A stretch of DNA of 64,000 nt from Polaribacter sp. HaHaR_3_91 (GCF_019278525.1 NZ_CP058986.1:1364001-1428000), one strand, 5' to 3'. Shown: positions 1 through 10,436, numbered from the stretch's first letter. Numbers and translations are program-made. Notes: generated by a model from the sequence alone, not told the origin.

Positions 1-1266
1 TCTAGTAGCAGATAAAACATCTTTTCTACTAGGTTCTACAATCGAAATTAAATCTTTTTTATGTTTGTTGATAAAGCTACTGTTTTTACTTTTTTCAGCA
101 ACTTTGTCTAATAATTGACAGGCAGTGTTTACTTCTGTTTTTATTTCATTAATAAAAGTATTCCAAGCATTTCTTTTTGCACTTAAAACTTCTTTTTTTG
201 CTTCTTTTTCTAAAATAATAAGATCTTCTTCAGATTCTACAAAGCGTAAAGTTTCTCCTGATTCAGTTTCTAATTCGAAGTCTAAAATCCAGTTTCGCAT
301 TTTTGTAATGCAATCGTGTTCTTTCTCCCAATTTAGTCTTTTCTTACCTTTATATCTTTCGTGAGATCCAGAAGTAGAATGACCTTGTGGTTGCGTTAAT
401 TCTTTTACGTGAATTAAAACAGGTACGTGTTCTTCTCTGGCAATTTTTGCCGCTTTATTATATGTGTCTACTAATTGTACATAATCCCAACCGTTTACCA
501 CAAATATTTCGTAACCAGCTTTGTTATGTTCTCTCTGAAATCCTTTTAAAATTTCTGATATGCTTTCTTTTGTAGTTTGATGTTTCGCGTGTACAGAAAT
601 TCCGTATTCATCATCCCAAACACTCATTAGCATAGGTACTTGTAAAACACCAGCTGCGTTTATGGTTTCAAAAAATAAACCTTCACTAGTACTAGCATTA
701 CCAATAGTACCCCAAGCAACTTCATTTCCGTTTGTAGAAAATTTAGATTTATGTTGTACGCTTTTTTCTGTTCTGTATATTTTAGAAGCTTGTGCTAAAC
801 CTAATAAACGGGGCATTTGGCCTGCTGTAGGTGAAATATCTGCACTAGAGTTGTATTGTTTTGTTAGGTCTTTCCAGCTGCCATCTTCATTTAAACTGTG
901 TGTTGTAAAATGACCACCCATTTGTCTACCAGCGGACATAGGTTCTGCTTTTATATCTGTGTGTGCGTATAAACCTGCAAAGAATTGTTGTGGAGTTAAC
1001 TCTCCGATAGCCATCATAAAAGTTTGGTCTCTGTAATAACCAGATCTAAAATCTCCTAACTTAAATGCCTTAGCCATTGCTAGTTGCGGAACTTCTTTTC
1101 CGTCACCAAAAATACCGAATTTAGCCTTACCTGTTAAAACTTCTCTACGACCTAATAAACTGCACTCTCTACTAATTTTAGCTATTTTATAATCATTTAA
1201 AACTTCTGTTTTAAAGTCTTGAAAAGATAGTTTTTGTTTATTATCTATAGGTGTTTCTTGCAACAT
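1..1266 (-). CDS. 2-oxoacid dehydrogenase E1, fused alpha/beta subunits (partial, N-terminal 422 codons)
   Basis: This frame is open from an ATG at 1266 to the window edge without a stop, so the C-terminal part lies outside. The protein begins MLQETPIDNKQKLSF and carries the E1-alpha core: a substrate-loop stretch GYYRDQTFMMAIGE, then the thiamine-diphosphate-binding segment IGNASTSEGLFFETINAAG followed by DDEYGISV. In Bacteroidota these enzymes are usually one chain of alpha plus beta halves, catalysing decarboxylation of pyruvate or branched-chain 2-oxoacids and passing the acyl group to lipoyl-E2 in the cytoplasm. The open frame continuing past the alpha core fits the fusion, but the beta half is not visible. 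Substrate (branched-chain versus pyruvate) cannot be settled here; I favour the branched-chain type. Confidence 0.85.
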   Translation of the reverse strand, partial: MLQETPIDNKQKLSFQDFKTEVLNDYKIAKISRECSLLGRREVLTGKAKFGIFGDGKEVPQLAMAKAFKLGDFRSGYYRDQTFMMAIGELTPQQFFAGLYAHTDIKAEPMSAGRQMGGHFTTHSLNEDGSWKDLTKQYNSSADISPTAGQMPRLLGLAQASKIYRTEKSVQHKSKFSTNGNEVAWGTIGNASTSEGLFFETINAAGVLQVPMLMSVWDDEYGISVHAKHQTTKESISEILKGFQREHNKAGYEIFVVNGWDYVQLVDTYNKAAKIAREEHVPVLIHVKELTQPQGHSTSGSHERYKGKKRLNWEKEHDCITKMRNWILDFELETESGETLRFVESEEDLIILEKEAKKEVLSAKRNAWNTFINEIKTEVNTACQLLDKVAEKSKNSSFINKHKKDLISIVEPSRKDVLSATR

Positions 1267-1391
1267 TTTTATGAGCTTTTTAATGTATCACAAAGATAGT
1301 TTTTTTAGTTGATAATTAAAAACTTATATATTTATTAAGAATATGGTAATTTTTTTTGCTGATTTTTAGTTTTTATTGGGTTTTGTTTAAT

Positions 1392-1428
1392 AAAAAAGAG
1401 ATATTGTTTTCACAATACCCCTTTTTTT
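1392..1428 (-). terminator. Terminator of the 3783-1447 gene pair
   Basis: On the minus strand a GGGGTATTGT/ACAATATCTC stem (two G-T pairs, 4-nt loop) is followed by CTTTTTT, 18 nt after the lipoprotein stop codon. A-rich sequence on the other flank makes it potentially bidirectional. It separates this pair from the E1 gene. Confidence 0.65.
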
Positions 1429-1446
1429 GTATAAACTGTTATTTGG

Positions 1447-3096
1447 TTAGAATAATCTGCTGCATAAATCTCCGGGAGCTTCAAAGTCACCAATAATAAT
1501 GTTGTCTGAGTTAAATGTATAATCATATTCATAAGAATTACCTCCAAAATATACTTTGTATTTTTGGGACACTCCTATATGTGCGTTATAGATGTAGCCT
1601 TTTCCAGCATAAGTGTATCCAACCCATCTCCAGTATGTATAAGTTCTACCATAGTAAGTGTAGCTTTCTTGTCTGTATAAGTATAAAAAAGGATTTAATA
1701 CTTTGTCTCCACATTTGGCTTGAAATTGTATGTTGATATTTCTTACGTCCGGCTTCGGAGGAATGGAATTAGAAAATGTAGAACCATCTATATTTATAGT
1801 GTTATTACTACAACCATCAAAAGTATCTGAAGTATATAATAAAACTCTATTGCTGTCATATCTACTACCAGAATATAATTTAATTTTTAGGTTTTGGTTA
1901 GGTGTTCTGTAATATCCATTAGAATTATCTTTAGTTTTAGATATCTGTATATCCCTATTAGCGATAACTTGACCATTATGTGCATAAACTAGGTCGTAGC
2001 TTAAGTTATTGAAATTATCAGAAAGACTTGGTGTTTTCGGGATTGATACTGTTAGTTTTCTGTAATAATCACATCCTCTATAATAGTAGTCTAAGTTATA
2101 CCAAGATAAATGAGTTGTTGTAAAAGCTACGTTGTAGTTCCCGGAAGTATTCATGGTTACAGTTCCTGTTTTGTGAAAGCCCCATTGACCATCTTCTCCG
2201 TATGACCAAATTGGAATTAAATCACCTTCACTTATATTATCTCCAGTTTCAGGATTTATGTAATTATTTGGAATCTCAATACCTACGCTAATTGGCTTAG
2301 AAAAGTTTTTAACTTCTTTACCATCTACAAACATATCAATAGAGGTAAAACCTGCTGTGATAAAAGCAACATCTTCAGTTTCTTCTCCGGTTTCGTCAAT
2401 AACACTTAGTGGAGTTAAACCTCCAGGGAAAGATGCTATAGCTTCGGGTGTATCTAAACTAAAGTGAGCAATTTCACTTTTTAAGTTAGCTCCAGAGATG
2501 TTGTTTCCATTTGCATCTTGAAAAATAGTACCAGATTCAATTGTGATTTCTGTATTTGTTGTTGCTTTTGTTTTTGGTGTTGTAATGATGTAGTTTTCAG
2601 AAATTGAGTTGTTAGAAAGTGTTTTAGTGGTTTCAATGAAATCAACTCCTTGTACAGTATTTAATTTGTTTACTATGTTTATAGATTTAGTAACTAAAGT
2701 GTCATTTGCAGCTATAATAACAGGTATAGTGGTTGTTAGATAGTTATCGCCTTTAATTTTTAGTAAAACTTTTAAATCTTCAGAACTAGAAAAGTTAGGG
2801 TTTACTGCTAAAGATATATTTCCGTCAATTACTTTTAAGTTAGAAATTTTTTCTCCAGAATTTGTTACAAATTTATCAGCATCATCTCCAATAAGTTCTA
2901 CAGTTAATTTATTTGGGCCCTCAATACTTTCAGGGTTTACAATATCTAAAACACTAATAAGTGCTTCTTGTTTTAATATATTGTTGGATATTTGAATATC
3001 AACATCGTCTGTTATTCCTTTAAAATCACAACTTATAACAAGTAGCGTCATAAATGCGAGCGCAATTAATGCATGTAGTTTCTTTAGTTTTTTCAT
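1447..3096 (-). CDS. Large lipoprotein of unknown function (549 aa)
   Basis: I do not recognise the family. The N-terminus is a lipoprotein signal: KKLKKLHALIALAFMTLL followed by lipobox VISC, with the lipidated Cys at residue 23. Acidic residues follow soon after (CDFKGITDD). Residues about 30-330 are rich in Thr, Ser, Asn and short beta-type segments, resembling Ig-like or adhesin scaffolds. The last 200 residues are very Tyr-rich (for example YRQESYTYYGRTYTYWRW) with several Cys. No catalytic motif is visible. It starts 12 nt downstream of the 3109-3783 gene, so the two are almost certainly cotranscribed, and a terminator follows. A surface-exposed or periplasmic structural or binding protein is the most that can be inferred. 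Confidence 0.75.
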   Translation of the reverse strand: MKKLKKLHALIALAFMTLLVISCDFKGITDDVDIQISNNILKQEALISVLDIVNPESIEGPNKLTVELIGDDADKFVTNSGEKISNLKVIDGNISLAVNPNFSSSEDLKVLLKIKGDNYLTTTIPVIIAANDTLVTKSINIVNKLNTVQGVDFIETTKTLSNNSISENYIITTPKTKATTNTEITIESGTIFQDANGNNISGANLKSEIAHFSLDTPEAIASFPGGLTPLSVIDETGEETEDVAFITAGFTSIDMFVDGKEVKNFSKPISVGIEIPNNYINPETGDNISEGDLIPIWSYGEDGQWGFHKTGTVTMNTSGNYNVAFTTTHLSWYNLDYYYRGCDYYRKLTVSIPKTPSLSDNFNNLSYDLVYAHNGQVIANRDIQISKTKDNSNGYYRTPNQNLKIKLYSGSRYDSNRVLLYTSDTFDGCSNNTINIDGSTFSNSIPPKPDVRNINIQFQAKCGDKVLNPFLYLYRQESYTYYGRTYTYWRWVGYTYAGKGYIYNAHIGVSQKYKVYFGGNSYEYDYTFNSDNIIIGDFEAPGDLCSRLF

Positions 3097-3108
3097 TTTT
3101 CTTTTTTT

Positions 3109-3783
3109 TTAAAATTTATAAGCTAATCTTATTTGTATTCTTGGTATAAATTTAAAAGTATCAAGAGCTTCTTTTAAATTTTCTTTTTGGTTTGAAGTCG
3201 GTGAAAGTAAATTTGTTGCAGTTAATTCTACATCTGGTGATGAAGTAAAATAAGTACCAAATTCAACACCAAAACCAATTTTTTTCTTAGGTATAGCTCT
3301 ACCAAAACCAAACCCTAGATAAGGAGCTACTCCGCTCCAAGTAATATCTGCGTTTATTTCACCAATATTTTCTTTGGTAATTGTAATATCTCCATATTTT
3401 ACATCTTCTGTATATGTAATTAGGGCATTTGCATTTACTTTAGATAAAATACCTAGACCGGTTGTTAATTTAAATGAAGAGTTTTTAAATGGTAAATATT
3501 CAATACCTAAATCTATTATTGAAGATTCTATCGTTGCAAGTAGGTCTACAAAGTCATCTTTAATCTCTAGGTCTTCTTTTTCGAAATCTTCTAATTTAAA
3601 AATGTGCCAGACTACTTTTGCATTAAGTTTTGGGCTAATCTTTCTTGCATATTCTAATCCAAGACCAGGTGATCCAACAGAAATTGCAAATGCATTTTTC
3701 TTTTCAATTTCTTGTGATTGCCCTAGGAGACTAAAGCTAATAAGAAAAATAAATAATAGTTGTTTTTTTTTCATTTTCATCAA
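3109..3783 (-). CDS. Small outer-membrane beta-barrel-like protein (224 aa)
   Basis: A cleavable Sec signal is evident (MMKMKKKQLLFIFLISFSLLGQSQE, likely cleaved after QSQ or SQ). The mature part has alternating polar and hydrophobic beta strands separated by Gly and acidic turns, and ends in the strand RIQIRLAYKF. A terminal aromatic residue is typical of proteins assembled by the BAM complex. Length fits an 8-stranded barrel (OmpW/OprF-N-like). Three Met codons lie at the start (residues 1, 2 and 4); any could be used. It is the first gene of a two-gene unit with the 549-aa lipoprotein, suggesting a barrel plus surface lipoprotein partnership. Function unknown. Confidence 0.7.
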   Translation of the reverse strand: MMKMKKKQLLFIFLISFSLLGQSQEIEKKNAFAISVGSPGLGLEYARKISPKLNAKVVWHIFKLEDFEKEDLEIKDDFVDLLATIESSIIDLGIEYLPFKNSSFKLTTGLGILSKVNANALITYTEDVKYGDITITKENIGEINADITWSGVAPYLGFGFGRAIPKKKIGFGVEFGTYFTSSPDVELTATNLLSPTSNQKENLKEALDTFKFIPRIQIRLAYKF

Positions 3784-3799
3784 TTTTTAATTTGTTAGA

Positions 3800-3807
3800 C
3801 AAAATTA
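3800..3807 (-). promoter_or_regulatory. Candidate -7 element for the 3783-1447 pair
   Basis: TAATTTTG matches the Bacteroidota -7 consensus TAnnTTTG and lies 17 nt before the start codon on the minus strand. No clear TTG is present at the expected -33 distance, so support is partial. Confidence 0.35.
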
Positions 3808-3876
3808 ATATTTAATGAGAATGTTAAAATACCTACTTATAGGTATATTGACTCTTTAGTGGGGTTTTTGTGAATA

Positions 3877-6687
3877 TTACAAAAATCCTCTCTTAAAAAA
3901 GTTGTAAATAGATTTTACATCAGCAGATAATGAGAATCTTATTTTTTCTGGATAAGCATTCTGAGATATTTCCCAACCGTTGTTGGAGTATAGTGGGAAA
4001 TAAATTTCGAAGATCTCGTGTACAAAGTTGAAACGGATTCCGTTTTCATAGGCAAAATACAGAGGCTGATTTTTATTTTTTAAGAAAGCGACATCATTAT
4101 AAACCTCTATCCATCTCCATAAACCAATGCTAGAATTATTAGAAACCATAAATTGATTAGCAAATCTAGTAGGTAATACAGATTTAAAACCACCTTCGTT
4201 AATAATGTATTGTTGGCTAAAGAAACCAGAGCTTTCAGATCTTCCTAAATAATTTAATTGAAATAGGTAGTCATTACTTCTATCTAAGCCAAAACTAAAA
4301 TAATCTCCTTCTGTTTTATTATTAAAAAACACACCCGCAAAAAACCTAAAGTCTAATTGAGTATCTGTTGTTGTTAAGGTTCTAAATCTAAGATCTAATG
4401 TGGCTTTAGAAAACTTTTTAGCAAACTCTGTGCTAAAGCTGTACCTAAACTCTTTAATAATATCTGGGTTAGAGTAATTGTAACTTAAGCTAAGAACACT
4501 GTAGTTATCTTGGTCTGTTCTTATAGCGTCAGGTGCAATTTCTTTATCTATATGAATTAATTTTGCTCTTAAATATTCTGATGAAATGTCTCTTAATGTT
4601 TTTCTTTTAAAAGTGATGTCTACATAAGGGGTAAGAGATTTATATGATAAGTTAGGTGCGTAATCAGAGGTGCCTCCAGCCAAACCGTAAGCTACTTTGT
4701 ATATTTTTGTTTTTTCAAAAAATTGATTATAAAGTAAAGAGAAGCTTCCAATTACTGTATTACTTTTTGTAGCATAATATGGAGCTATTTTAAATTCAAA
4801 ATTTCTTTTTATCAGCGGTTTGTTGTGTAATTTTACCCCAAGAATTAAACCATTGTAAAAATTATAATTTATATCGGGTTGGTAAAAAACTTGATTAAAA
4901 TTTGGGCTGCTTATGTCTTTTAAAAATGAAAACTTTAGAGGTTTGTTCAGGATTTTTTTATCAACTGTTTTCCAGTTATTCAAAGTGTTTAATTCTGGAT
5001 ATAAATTTTCATAATTTAATACAAAAGTATCGTAGTCTCCTTTTTTAAACTTTACTGTCTTAGTACTGTCAACGTCTGCTATCCATTTTTTTAATTTAAT
5101 TTCTTCGTCTTTTATGGCGTAAAGAGCTAAAGGAGTCGTAATATTTCTTTTATTTTTAATGGTTACAGAAATACTGTCTTTTTCTTTTTTTACGCTTTCA
5201 ATCTTATGATCTATTTTTTTATTGGTCTTTACAAAATCATTAAAAAACCAATCTAAATCTTTAGTAGTCTTAGAAGAAAGTAATTTGTTAAAATGAGTAC
5301 TTGAAGTAATTTTTAATTGGTTATTCTGATAAAACTCTTGAATTGTTTGGTTTAAAATACTATCACCTAAATATCCTTTTAAAAAACGAAAACCTAAGCC
5401 AGCTTTGTATTTACTAACAATTTTTCTATTAAAATTTGAAAGAGAATCTGCAGAAGTATTTAATGCTTGATCTAAAAATTTACGAGCTGTAAATTGGTAT
5501 ACAAAAGGGTATTTATCATTAAAATCTAATTTAGAAATATTAAATCCTTTTACAAGCCAAGAGTTAGAAACTTTACCTAGAAGTTTTACTTCTGGATAAT
5601 ATTCCTCTACATATTCGATCATTAAATAGTTTTGTATACCGTCTATTAGCCAGTAATCTTTTCTTTTGTTTAAGAGTAAAGTATTTTCTATATACCTTTT
5701 TGTAAGTGCTTTAAACATAGTAACGTCCCATTTAAAAGTATCGGAAAATGGACGTAAGAAATTAGGTAATTGATTTAAACCATAGATTGGATTTTTATTT
5801 TGAGTAGCTTTGTCAATAAAAATTTCTAAATGAGGATATTTTCCTAAGTATTTTTGAATAAAAAGGATTTCTCTATTTAAGATACTTGTTGTTAAATTGT
5901 AATCTAATTCTTTAGAGAAAACATCTGTATGTACAGTAACTGTTTTTGTATTATAGGTTTTTAGTTGTTTTGTTTTGTTGATTCCAAGAATAACATCGGT
6001 TTTATTTTTTCCAACTAAATAGTAACTGTTTGTATTTTCTTTTTTTGTTTTATATTGATATAAGTTAGATTCTACTATTAAATCTTTGGGTACATCTATT
6101 TCTATTTTAAAATCAGTCCCTTTTTCGTATAAATCATCTAAATTTAAATTACTCATTAATTGCCAGCCATTGTCGTAAATAGCAGGTGTTAAATACCAAT
6201 TCCTAAGATGATAACCTGTTTTTGTTTTTCCATATTTTGTAAAACGAGCACTGGGTGTTTTTACAATATATGTTATAGATATAGTGATTTTTGAATTTGG
6301 ATGTAATGGTTTGTCAAGATCTATTTCTATGATGTCTGCTTGTTTGTCTAATTCTTTAAAATAGACATTTTCAAAATCGACAGAAAGACTTTTTATGGTA
6401 GATGAACCTAATTCTTGTGGTTTTGCAAAGTATAAATCTTTTCTAAAATCCTTAATAAAACGTTTAGATAATGGCGTTTTTCTGTCTCTGTAACTATTTG
6501 CCCAATTATGAAGATAAACTTTAGTTAATATAGAGTCTGATGGGTTATTAAAAACAATTTCTTGTTGAATTTTAAGCTCGTCTTTTTTGGTATCTAATTT
6601 AGATTTTATGCTGATAGAGTTCTGCTGTGAAAACACAAAACTGGATGCTAAGAAGCATATTAGTACTATGTAATAACGATTTTTCAA
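3877..6687 (-). CDS. M1 (gluzincin)-like protein without zinc site, fused to a C-terminal beta-barrel-like domain (936 aa)
   Basis: A Sec signal (MKNRYYIVLICFLASSFVFSQ) precedes a region laid out like M1 aminopeptidases: beta-sandwich N-domain (about 25-250), then a helical peptidase-like core (about 260-500). M1 enzymes need HExxH and a distal Glu in a W-x-N-E-G context. Here the corresponding positions read LTKRYIENTL (about 328-337) and WLIDG (346-350), so the zinc ligands appear lost. Residues about 600-936 are amphipathic beta strands ending KRGFL, resembling an outer-membrane barrel. An exported, probably outer-membrane-anchored pseudoenzyme is my inference; a binding or chaperone role is possible. 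The start is the only Met before the signal peptide. It is transcribed alone, 93 bp from each neighbour. Confidence 0.6.
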   Translation of the reverse strand: MKNRYYIVLICFLASSFVFSQQNSISIKSKLDTKKDELKIQQEIVFNNPSDSILTKVYLHNWANSYRDRKTPLSKRFIKDFRKDLYFAKPQELGSSTIKSLSVDFENVYFKELDKQADIIEIDLDKPLHPNSKITISITYIVKTPSARFTKYGKTKTGYHLRNWYLTPAIYDNGWQLMSNLNLDDLYEKGTDFKIEIDVPKDLIVESNLYQYKTKKENTNSYYLVGKNKTDVILGINKTKQLKTYNTKTVTVHTDVFSKELDYNLTTSILNREILFIQKYLGKYPHLEIFIDKATQNKNPIYGLNQLPNFLRPFSDTFKWDVTMFKALTKRYIENTLLLNKRKDYWLIDGIQNYLMIEYVEEYYPEVKLLGKVSNSWLVKGFNISKLDFNDKYPFVYQFTARKFLDQALNTSADSLSNFNRKIVSKYKAGLGFRFLKGYLGDSILNQTIQEFYQNNQLKITSSTHFNKLLSSKTTKDLDWFFNDFVKTNKKIDHKIESVKKEKDSISVTIKNKRNITTPLALYAIKDEEIKLKKWIADVDSTKTVKFKKGDYDTFVLNYENLYPELNTLNNWKTVDKKILNKPLKFSFLKDISSPNFNQVFYQPDINYNFYNGLILGVKLHNKPLIKRNFEFKIAPYYATKSNTVIGSFSLLYNQFFEKTKIYKVAYGLAGGTSDYAPNLSYKSLTPYVDITFKRKTLRDISSEYLRAKLIHIDKEIAPDAIRTDQDNYSVLSLSYNYSNPDIIKEFRYSFSTEFAKKFSKATLDLRFRTLTTTDTQLDFRFFAGVFFNNKTEGDYFSFGLDRSNDYLFQLNYLGRSESSGFFSQQYIINEGGFKSVLPTRFANQFMVSNNSSIGLWRWIEVYNDVAFLKNKNQPLYFAYENGIRFNFVHEIFEIYFPLYSNNGWEISQNAYPEKIRFSLSADVKSIYNFFKRGFL

Positions 6688-6724
6688 TTAAATCTTTATT
6701 GTGTTAAATAGGGTTTATATTATA

Positions 6725-6756
6725 ATAGCCTATCTTACTATAAAAAGACAGGCTAT
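6725..6756 (-). terminator. Hairpin after the LOG-family gene
   Basis: ATAGCCTGTCTT pairs with AAGATAGGCTAT on the minus strand with one G-T pair and an 8-nt loop, 26 nt beyond the stop codon at 6783. The downstream U-run is weak, so termination may be partial. Confidence 0.5.
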
Positions 6757-6782
6757 ATAAAAGTGTAAATTAATATAATATT

Positions 6783-7490
6783 TTAGAAATTAGGCTTAAA
6801 ATGATATTTATCGTAAAAATTATTAAGATGTTCGATAGCTTCCTCTGCAGTATCTACCAATCTAAAAAGGTCTAAATCCTTTTCGCTAATATTTCCTTCT
6901 TCTAAAAGAGTGTTTTTTATCCAATCTAATAAACCACCCCAGAATTTTGTTCCGACTAAAATAATAGGAAAACGACCAATTTTATGGGTTTGTATTAGTG
7001 TAATGGCTTCAAAAAGCTCATCCATAGTACCAAAACCACCAGGCATTACTACAAAACCTTGCGAGTATTTTACGAACATTACTTTACGTACAAAAAAGTA
7101 ATCGAAATCTAAACTTTTCCCTTGGTCAATCCATGGGTTGTCATGCTGTTCAAAAGGCAATTCAATATTTAAACCTACAGAACTTCCTTTTCCTCTGTGA
7201 GCTCCTTTATTTCCTGCTTCCATAATTCCTGGTCCACCACCAGTAATTACACCGTAACCGTTGCGAGTTAATTGAAAAGCAACTTCTTCTGCTAATTTAT
7301 AATATGGATGATCTGGTTTTGTTCTTGCAGATCCAAAAATAGATACTGATGGGCCAATTTTGCTTAAACGCTCATAACCATCTACAAACTCTGCCATTAT
7401 TTTAAAAATAGCCCAAGAATCGTTTGTTTTTATCTCGTTCCAGGTTTTTGTTTGTAATTTTTCTTTTATTTTTCTATCATCACTTGTCAT
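6783..7490 (-). CDS. LOG-family protein (nucleoside-5'-monophosphate phosphoribohydrolase-like)
   Basis: The protein is a 235-aa Rossmann-type member of the LOG/YgdH family (TIGR00730-like). The two family signatures are present: a glycine-rich GGGPGIMEAGNKGA loop near residue 84 and PGGFGTMDE at 150-158, whose Glu and preceding Arg/Lys region bind and cleave the N-glycosidic bond. Characterised relatives release a purine or cytokinin base from nucleoside 5'-monophosphates in the cytosol; the bacterial physiological substrate is often unclear. There is no signal peptide. The start ATG at 7490 gives the usual N-terminal extension (about 30 residues) before the conserved FVDGYE segment. The gene lies 101 bp downstream of uvrA; a functional tie to repair is not indicated. 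Confidence 0.85.
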   Translation of the reverse strand: MTSDDRKIKEKLQTKTWNEIKTNDSWAIFKIMAEFVDGYERLSKIGPSVSIFGSARTKPDHPYYKLAEEVAFQLTRNGYGVITGGGPGIMEAGNKGAHRGKGSSVGLNIELPFEQHDNPWIDQGKSLDFDYFFVRKVMFVKYSQGFVVMPGGFGTMDELFEAITLIQTHKIGRFPIILVGTKFWGGLLDWIKNTLLEEGNISEKDLDLFRLVDTAEEAIEHLNNFYDKYHFKPNF

Positions 7491-7591
7491 TATCTGTAAT
7501 TTTTTAAAATTTATTTTTCTTTTTTCAAAAAAAAAGAAAGCTTGCTAAAATAGCTCTTTTTTAACATTACACGATGTTAAATGATTAAAAT

Positions 7592-10414
7592 TTAATTCAA
7601 TTCCTTTTTCAAAAATTTAGCAGTATAACTCGTTTTATGTTTTGCAATTTCTTCCGGAGTTCCGGTGCAAAGTATTTTTCCTCCTTTTTTTCCGCCTTCC
7701 ATACCAACATCAATAATATAGTCGGCTAGTTTTATAACATCTAAATTGTGCTCTATAATTAGTACGGTATTTCCTTTATTGGCAAGTTTATTTAAAACGT
7801 CCATTAAAACCCTAATATCTTCAAAATGAAGTCCGGTTGTAGGTTCATCTAAAATATAGAAAGTATTTCCTGTATCTCTTTTAGATAGCTCTGATGCTAA
7901 TTTAATTCGTTGTGCTTCCCCTCCAGAAAGTGTGGTAGATTGTTGCCCTAATGTTATGTACCCAAGCCCAACATCTTTAATTGTTTTTAATTTTCTGTGT
8001 ATTTTTGGTATGAGTTCAAAGAAATCAGTAGCATCTTCAATCGTCATATTTAAAACATCAGAAATAGATTTTCCTTTGTATCTAATTTCTAAAGTTTCTC
8101 TATTAAATCGTTTTCCTTGGCAAGTTTCACATTCTACTTGTACGTCTGGTAAAAAGTTCATTTCTATCACACGAACTCCTCCACCTTGGCAAGTTTCACA
8201 TCGTCCTCCTTTTACATTAAAAGAAAAGCGACCAGGTTTGTAACCACGAATTGCCGCTTCTGGTGTTTTTGCAAATAAACTTCTAATTTCACCAAAAGTA
8301 CCTGTATAGGTTGCTGGGTTAGATCTTGGAGTTCTTCCAATAGGAGATTGATCGATGTCGATTACTTTATCTACATGCTCTAAACCTTCAATTTTTTTGT
8401 AAGGCATCGGTTTTTTGACGCCTCTATATATATGAGCGTTTAAAATAGGGTATAATGTTTCATTTATTAAGGTAGATTTTCCACTTCCAGAAACTCCAGT
8501 TACACAAATCATTTTTCCAAGTGGAAATTCTACAGAAACATTTTTTAGATTGTTTCCGGTTGCACCTTTTAGTTTGATGAAATTTCCATTTCCTTCTCTA
8601 CGTTTTTTAGGAACCGCAATTTCTTTTCTTCCTGTTAGATAATCTGCTGTTAAAGTATTTTGTTTTTTTAAATCTTCAAAAGTTCCAGAGCTTACTATTT
8701 CACCTCCGTGTCTTCCTGCACCAGGACCAATATCGAACACAAAATCCGCATGTTCCATCATGTCTTTATCGTGTTCCACGACTAAAACAGAATTACCAAT
8801 ATCTCGTAATTTTACAAGGGAATCAATTAATTTTTGATTGTCTCGTTGGTGCAATCCAATACTTGGTTCATCTAAAATGTACAAAACACCTACTAATTGA
8901 GAACCAATTTGAGTTGCTAATCGAATTCTTTGTGCTTCTCCTCCAGAAAGTGATTTAGAGGTTCTGTCTAACGTTAAGTAATCTAAACCAACATCTAATA
9001 AAAACTGAATTCTAGTTCTAATTTCCTTTAAAATTTCAGCTGCAATAATTAGTTGTTTTTTTGATAAACTTTTTTCAATGTTTTTAAACCATTTTGCTAG
9101 TTCAGTAGCATCCATTTGTGCTAAATCGCTAATGTTTTTATCGATAATTTTAAAATGAAGCGCTTCTTTTTTTAATCTTTTTCCACCGCAGGTAGAACAA
9201 GAAACTTCATCCATAAAACCTTTAGCCCAACGTTTTATTGTGGTGCTTTCTGCACTGTCATATTGGTTTTCTATAAAAGAAATAATTCCTTCAAAATCTA
9301 TTTTATAATTTCTAGTAACGCCGGCTGCTTTAGACTCAATTTCAAAAGACTCATTTCCTCCATTCAAAATTACGTCTAACGCTTCTTTTGGAATATTTTT
9401 TATAGGATCTGTTAATTTGAACTGATAACGTTCAGCAATATTTTCTATCTGTTTAAAAATCCAACTACTTTTTTGTTCTCCAAGTGGAGTAATTCCTCCT
9501 TTTTGTATGGAGAGAGAATTGTCTGGAATTACTTTTTCTAGGTTAATTTCATTTGTAATTCCTAATCCACTACATTTATTACATGCTCCTTTTGGCGAGT
9601 TAAATGAAAAAGTATTCGGTTCTGGGTTTGGATATGCAATTCCAGATGTTGGACACATTAATTCTCTACTAAAATAACGAGGTTCATTGTTGTCAATGTC
9701 AATAACCATCATAATGTTATTTCCAGAATATAATGCTGTTTTTATAGTTTCTTCTAAGCGTTTTTCAATAGAATCATTTATCAAAAGTCTGTCTATTACA
9801 ACCTCAATATCATGCGTTTTATATCTGTCTAAACGCATTCCTTTTTCTATTTCTTTTATTTCTCCATCAACCCGAACACGTAAAAAACCTTGTTTAGAAA
9901 TTTGTTCAAAAAGTTCACGATAATGTCCTTTTCTAGATTTTACTAAAGGTGCTAAAACAGCAATTTTTTTATCAGCAAAATCCTTTAAAATAAGTTGTCT
10001 AATTTGTTCATCAGAATAACTTACCATTTTTTCTCCAGTATTATAGGAATACGCATCTGCGGCTCTTGCAAACAATAGTCTTAAAAAATCATAAATTTCA
10101 GTAATAGTACCAACCGTAGAACGCGGACTTTTATTAGTTGTTTTCTGTTCTATGGATATTACTGGTGAAAGCCCATCAATTTTATCAACATCGGGTCTTT
10201 CTAATCCGCCTAAAAACTGACGTGCATATGCTGAAAAAGTTTCAATATATCGCCTTTGTCCTTCTGCATAAATAGTGTCAAAAGCTAAAGAAGATTTTCC
10301 ACTTCCGCTTAACCCAGTTATTACAACTAGTTTTTCACGAGGGATTTTTACATCAATATTTTTTAAGTTATGGACTCTTGCTCCGTATACTTCTATATAT
10401 TCTTGGTCTTTCAA
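7592..10414 (-). CDS. uvrA: Excinuclease ABC subunit A
   Basis: UvrA recognises bulky DNA lesions with UvrB and starts nucleotide excision repair. The 940-aa length is normal for the family. Two ABC ATPase modules are present, each with Walker A (GLSGSGKSS near residue 34; GVSGSGKST near 640), an ABC signature (SLSGGEAQR and TLSGGEAQR) and a Walker B segment (LYILDEPS and FYILDEPT). Zinc-binding CxxC pairs are visible in the insertion and C-terminal zinc finger (CETCQGGG...CETCQGKR). It is the main UvrA1 type rather than a short resistance-type paralogue. Its promoter region is the 177-bp divergent spacer shared with the PspC-like gene. Confidence 0.97.
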   Translation of the reverse strand: MKDQEYIEVYGARVHNLKNIDVKIPREKLVVITGLSGSGKSSLAFDTIYAEGQRRYIETFSAYARQFLGGLERPDVDKIDGLSPVISIEQKTTNKSPRSTVGTITEIYDFLRLLFARAADAYSYNTGEKMVSYSDEQIRQLILKDFADKKIAVLAPLVKSRKGHYRELFEQISKQGFLRVRVDGEIKEIEKGMRLDRYKTHDIEVVIDRLLINDSIEKRLEETIKTALYSGNNIMMVIDIDNNEPRYFSRELMCPTSGIAYPNPEPNTFSFNSPKGACNKCSGLGITNEINLEKVIPDNSLSIQKGGITPLGEQKSSWIFKQIENIAERYQFKLTDPIKNIPKEALDVILNGGNESFEIESKAAGVTRNYKIDFEGIISFIENQYDSAESTTIKRWAKGFMDEVSCSTCGGKRLKKEALHFKIIDKNISDLAQMDATELAKWFKNIEKSLSKKQLIIAAEILKEIRTRIQFLLDVGLDYLTLDRTSKSLSGGEAQRIRLATQIGSQLVGVLYILDEPSIGLHQRDNQKLIDSLVKLRDIGNSVLVVEHDKDMMEHADFVFDIGPGAGRHGGEIVSSGTFEDLKKQNTLTADYLTGRKEIAVPKKRREGNGNFIKLKGATGNNLKNVSVEFPLGKMICVTGVSGSGKSTLINETLYPILNAHIYRGVKKPMPYKKIEGLEHVDKVIDIDQSPIGRTPRSNPATYTGTFGEIRSLFAKTPEAAIRGYKPGRFSFNVKGGRCETCQGGGVRVIEMNFLPDVQVECETCQGKRFNRETLEIRYKGKSISDVLNMTIEDATDFFELIPKIHRKLKTIKDVGLGYITLGQQSTTLSGGEAQRIKLASELSKRDTGNTFYILDEPTTGLHFEDIRVLMDVLNKLANKGNTVLIIEHNLDVIKLADYIIDVGMEGGKKGGKILCTGTPEEIAKHKTSYTAKFLKKELN

Positions 10415-10436
10415 ATGAGATCTTTTTGGAAAAACG

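Noticed and set aside
125..913. Plus-strand frames within the first kilobase
   Set aside because: They are opposite to the E1 dehydrogenase gene, whose frame is open and family-typical.
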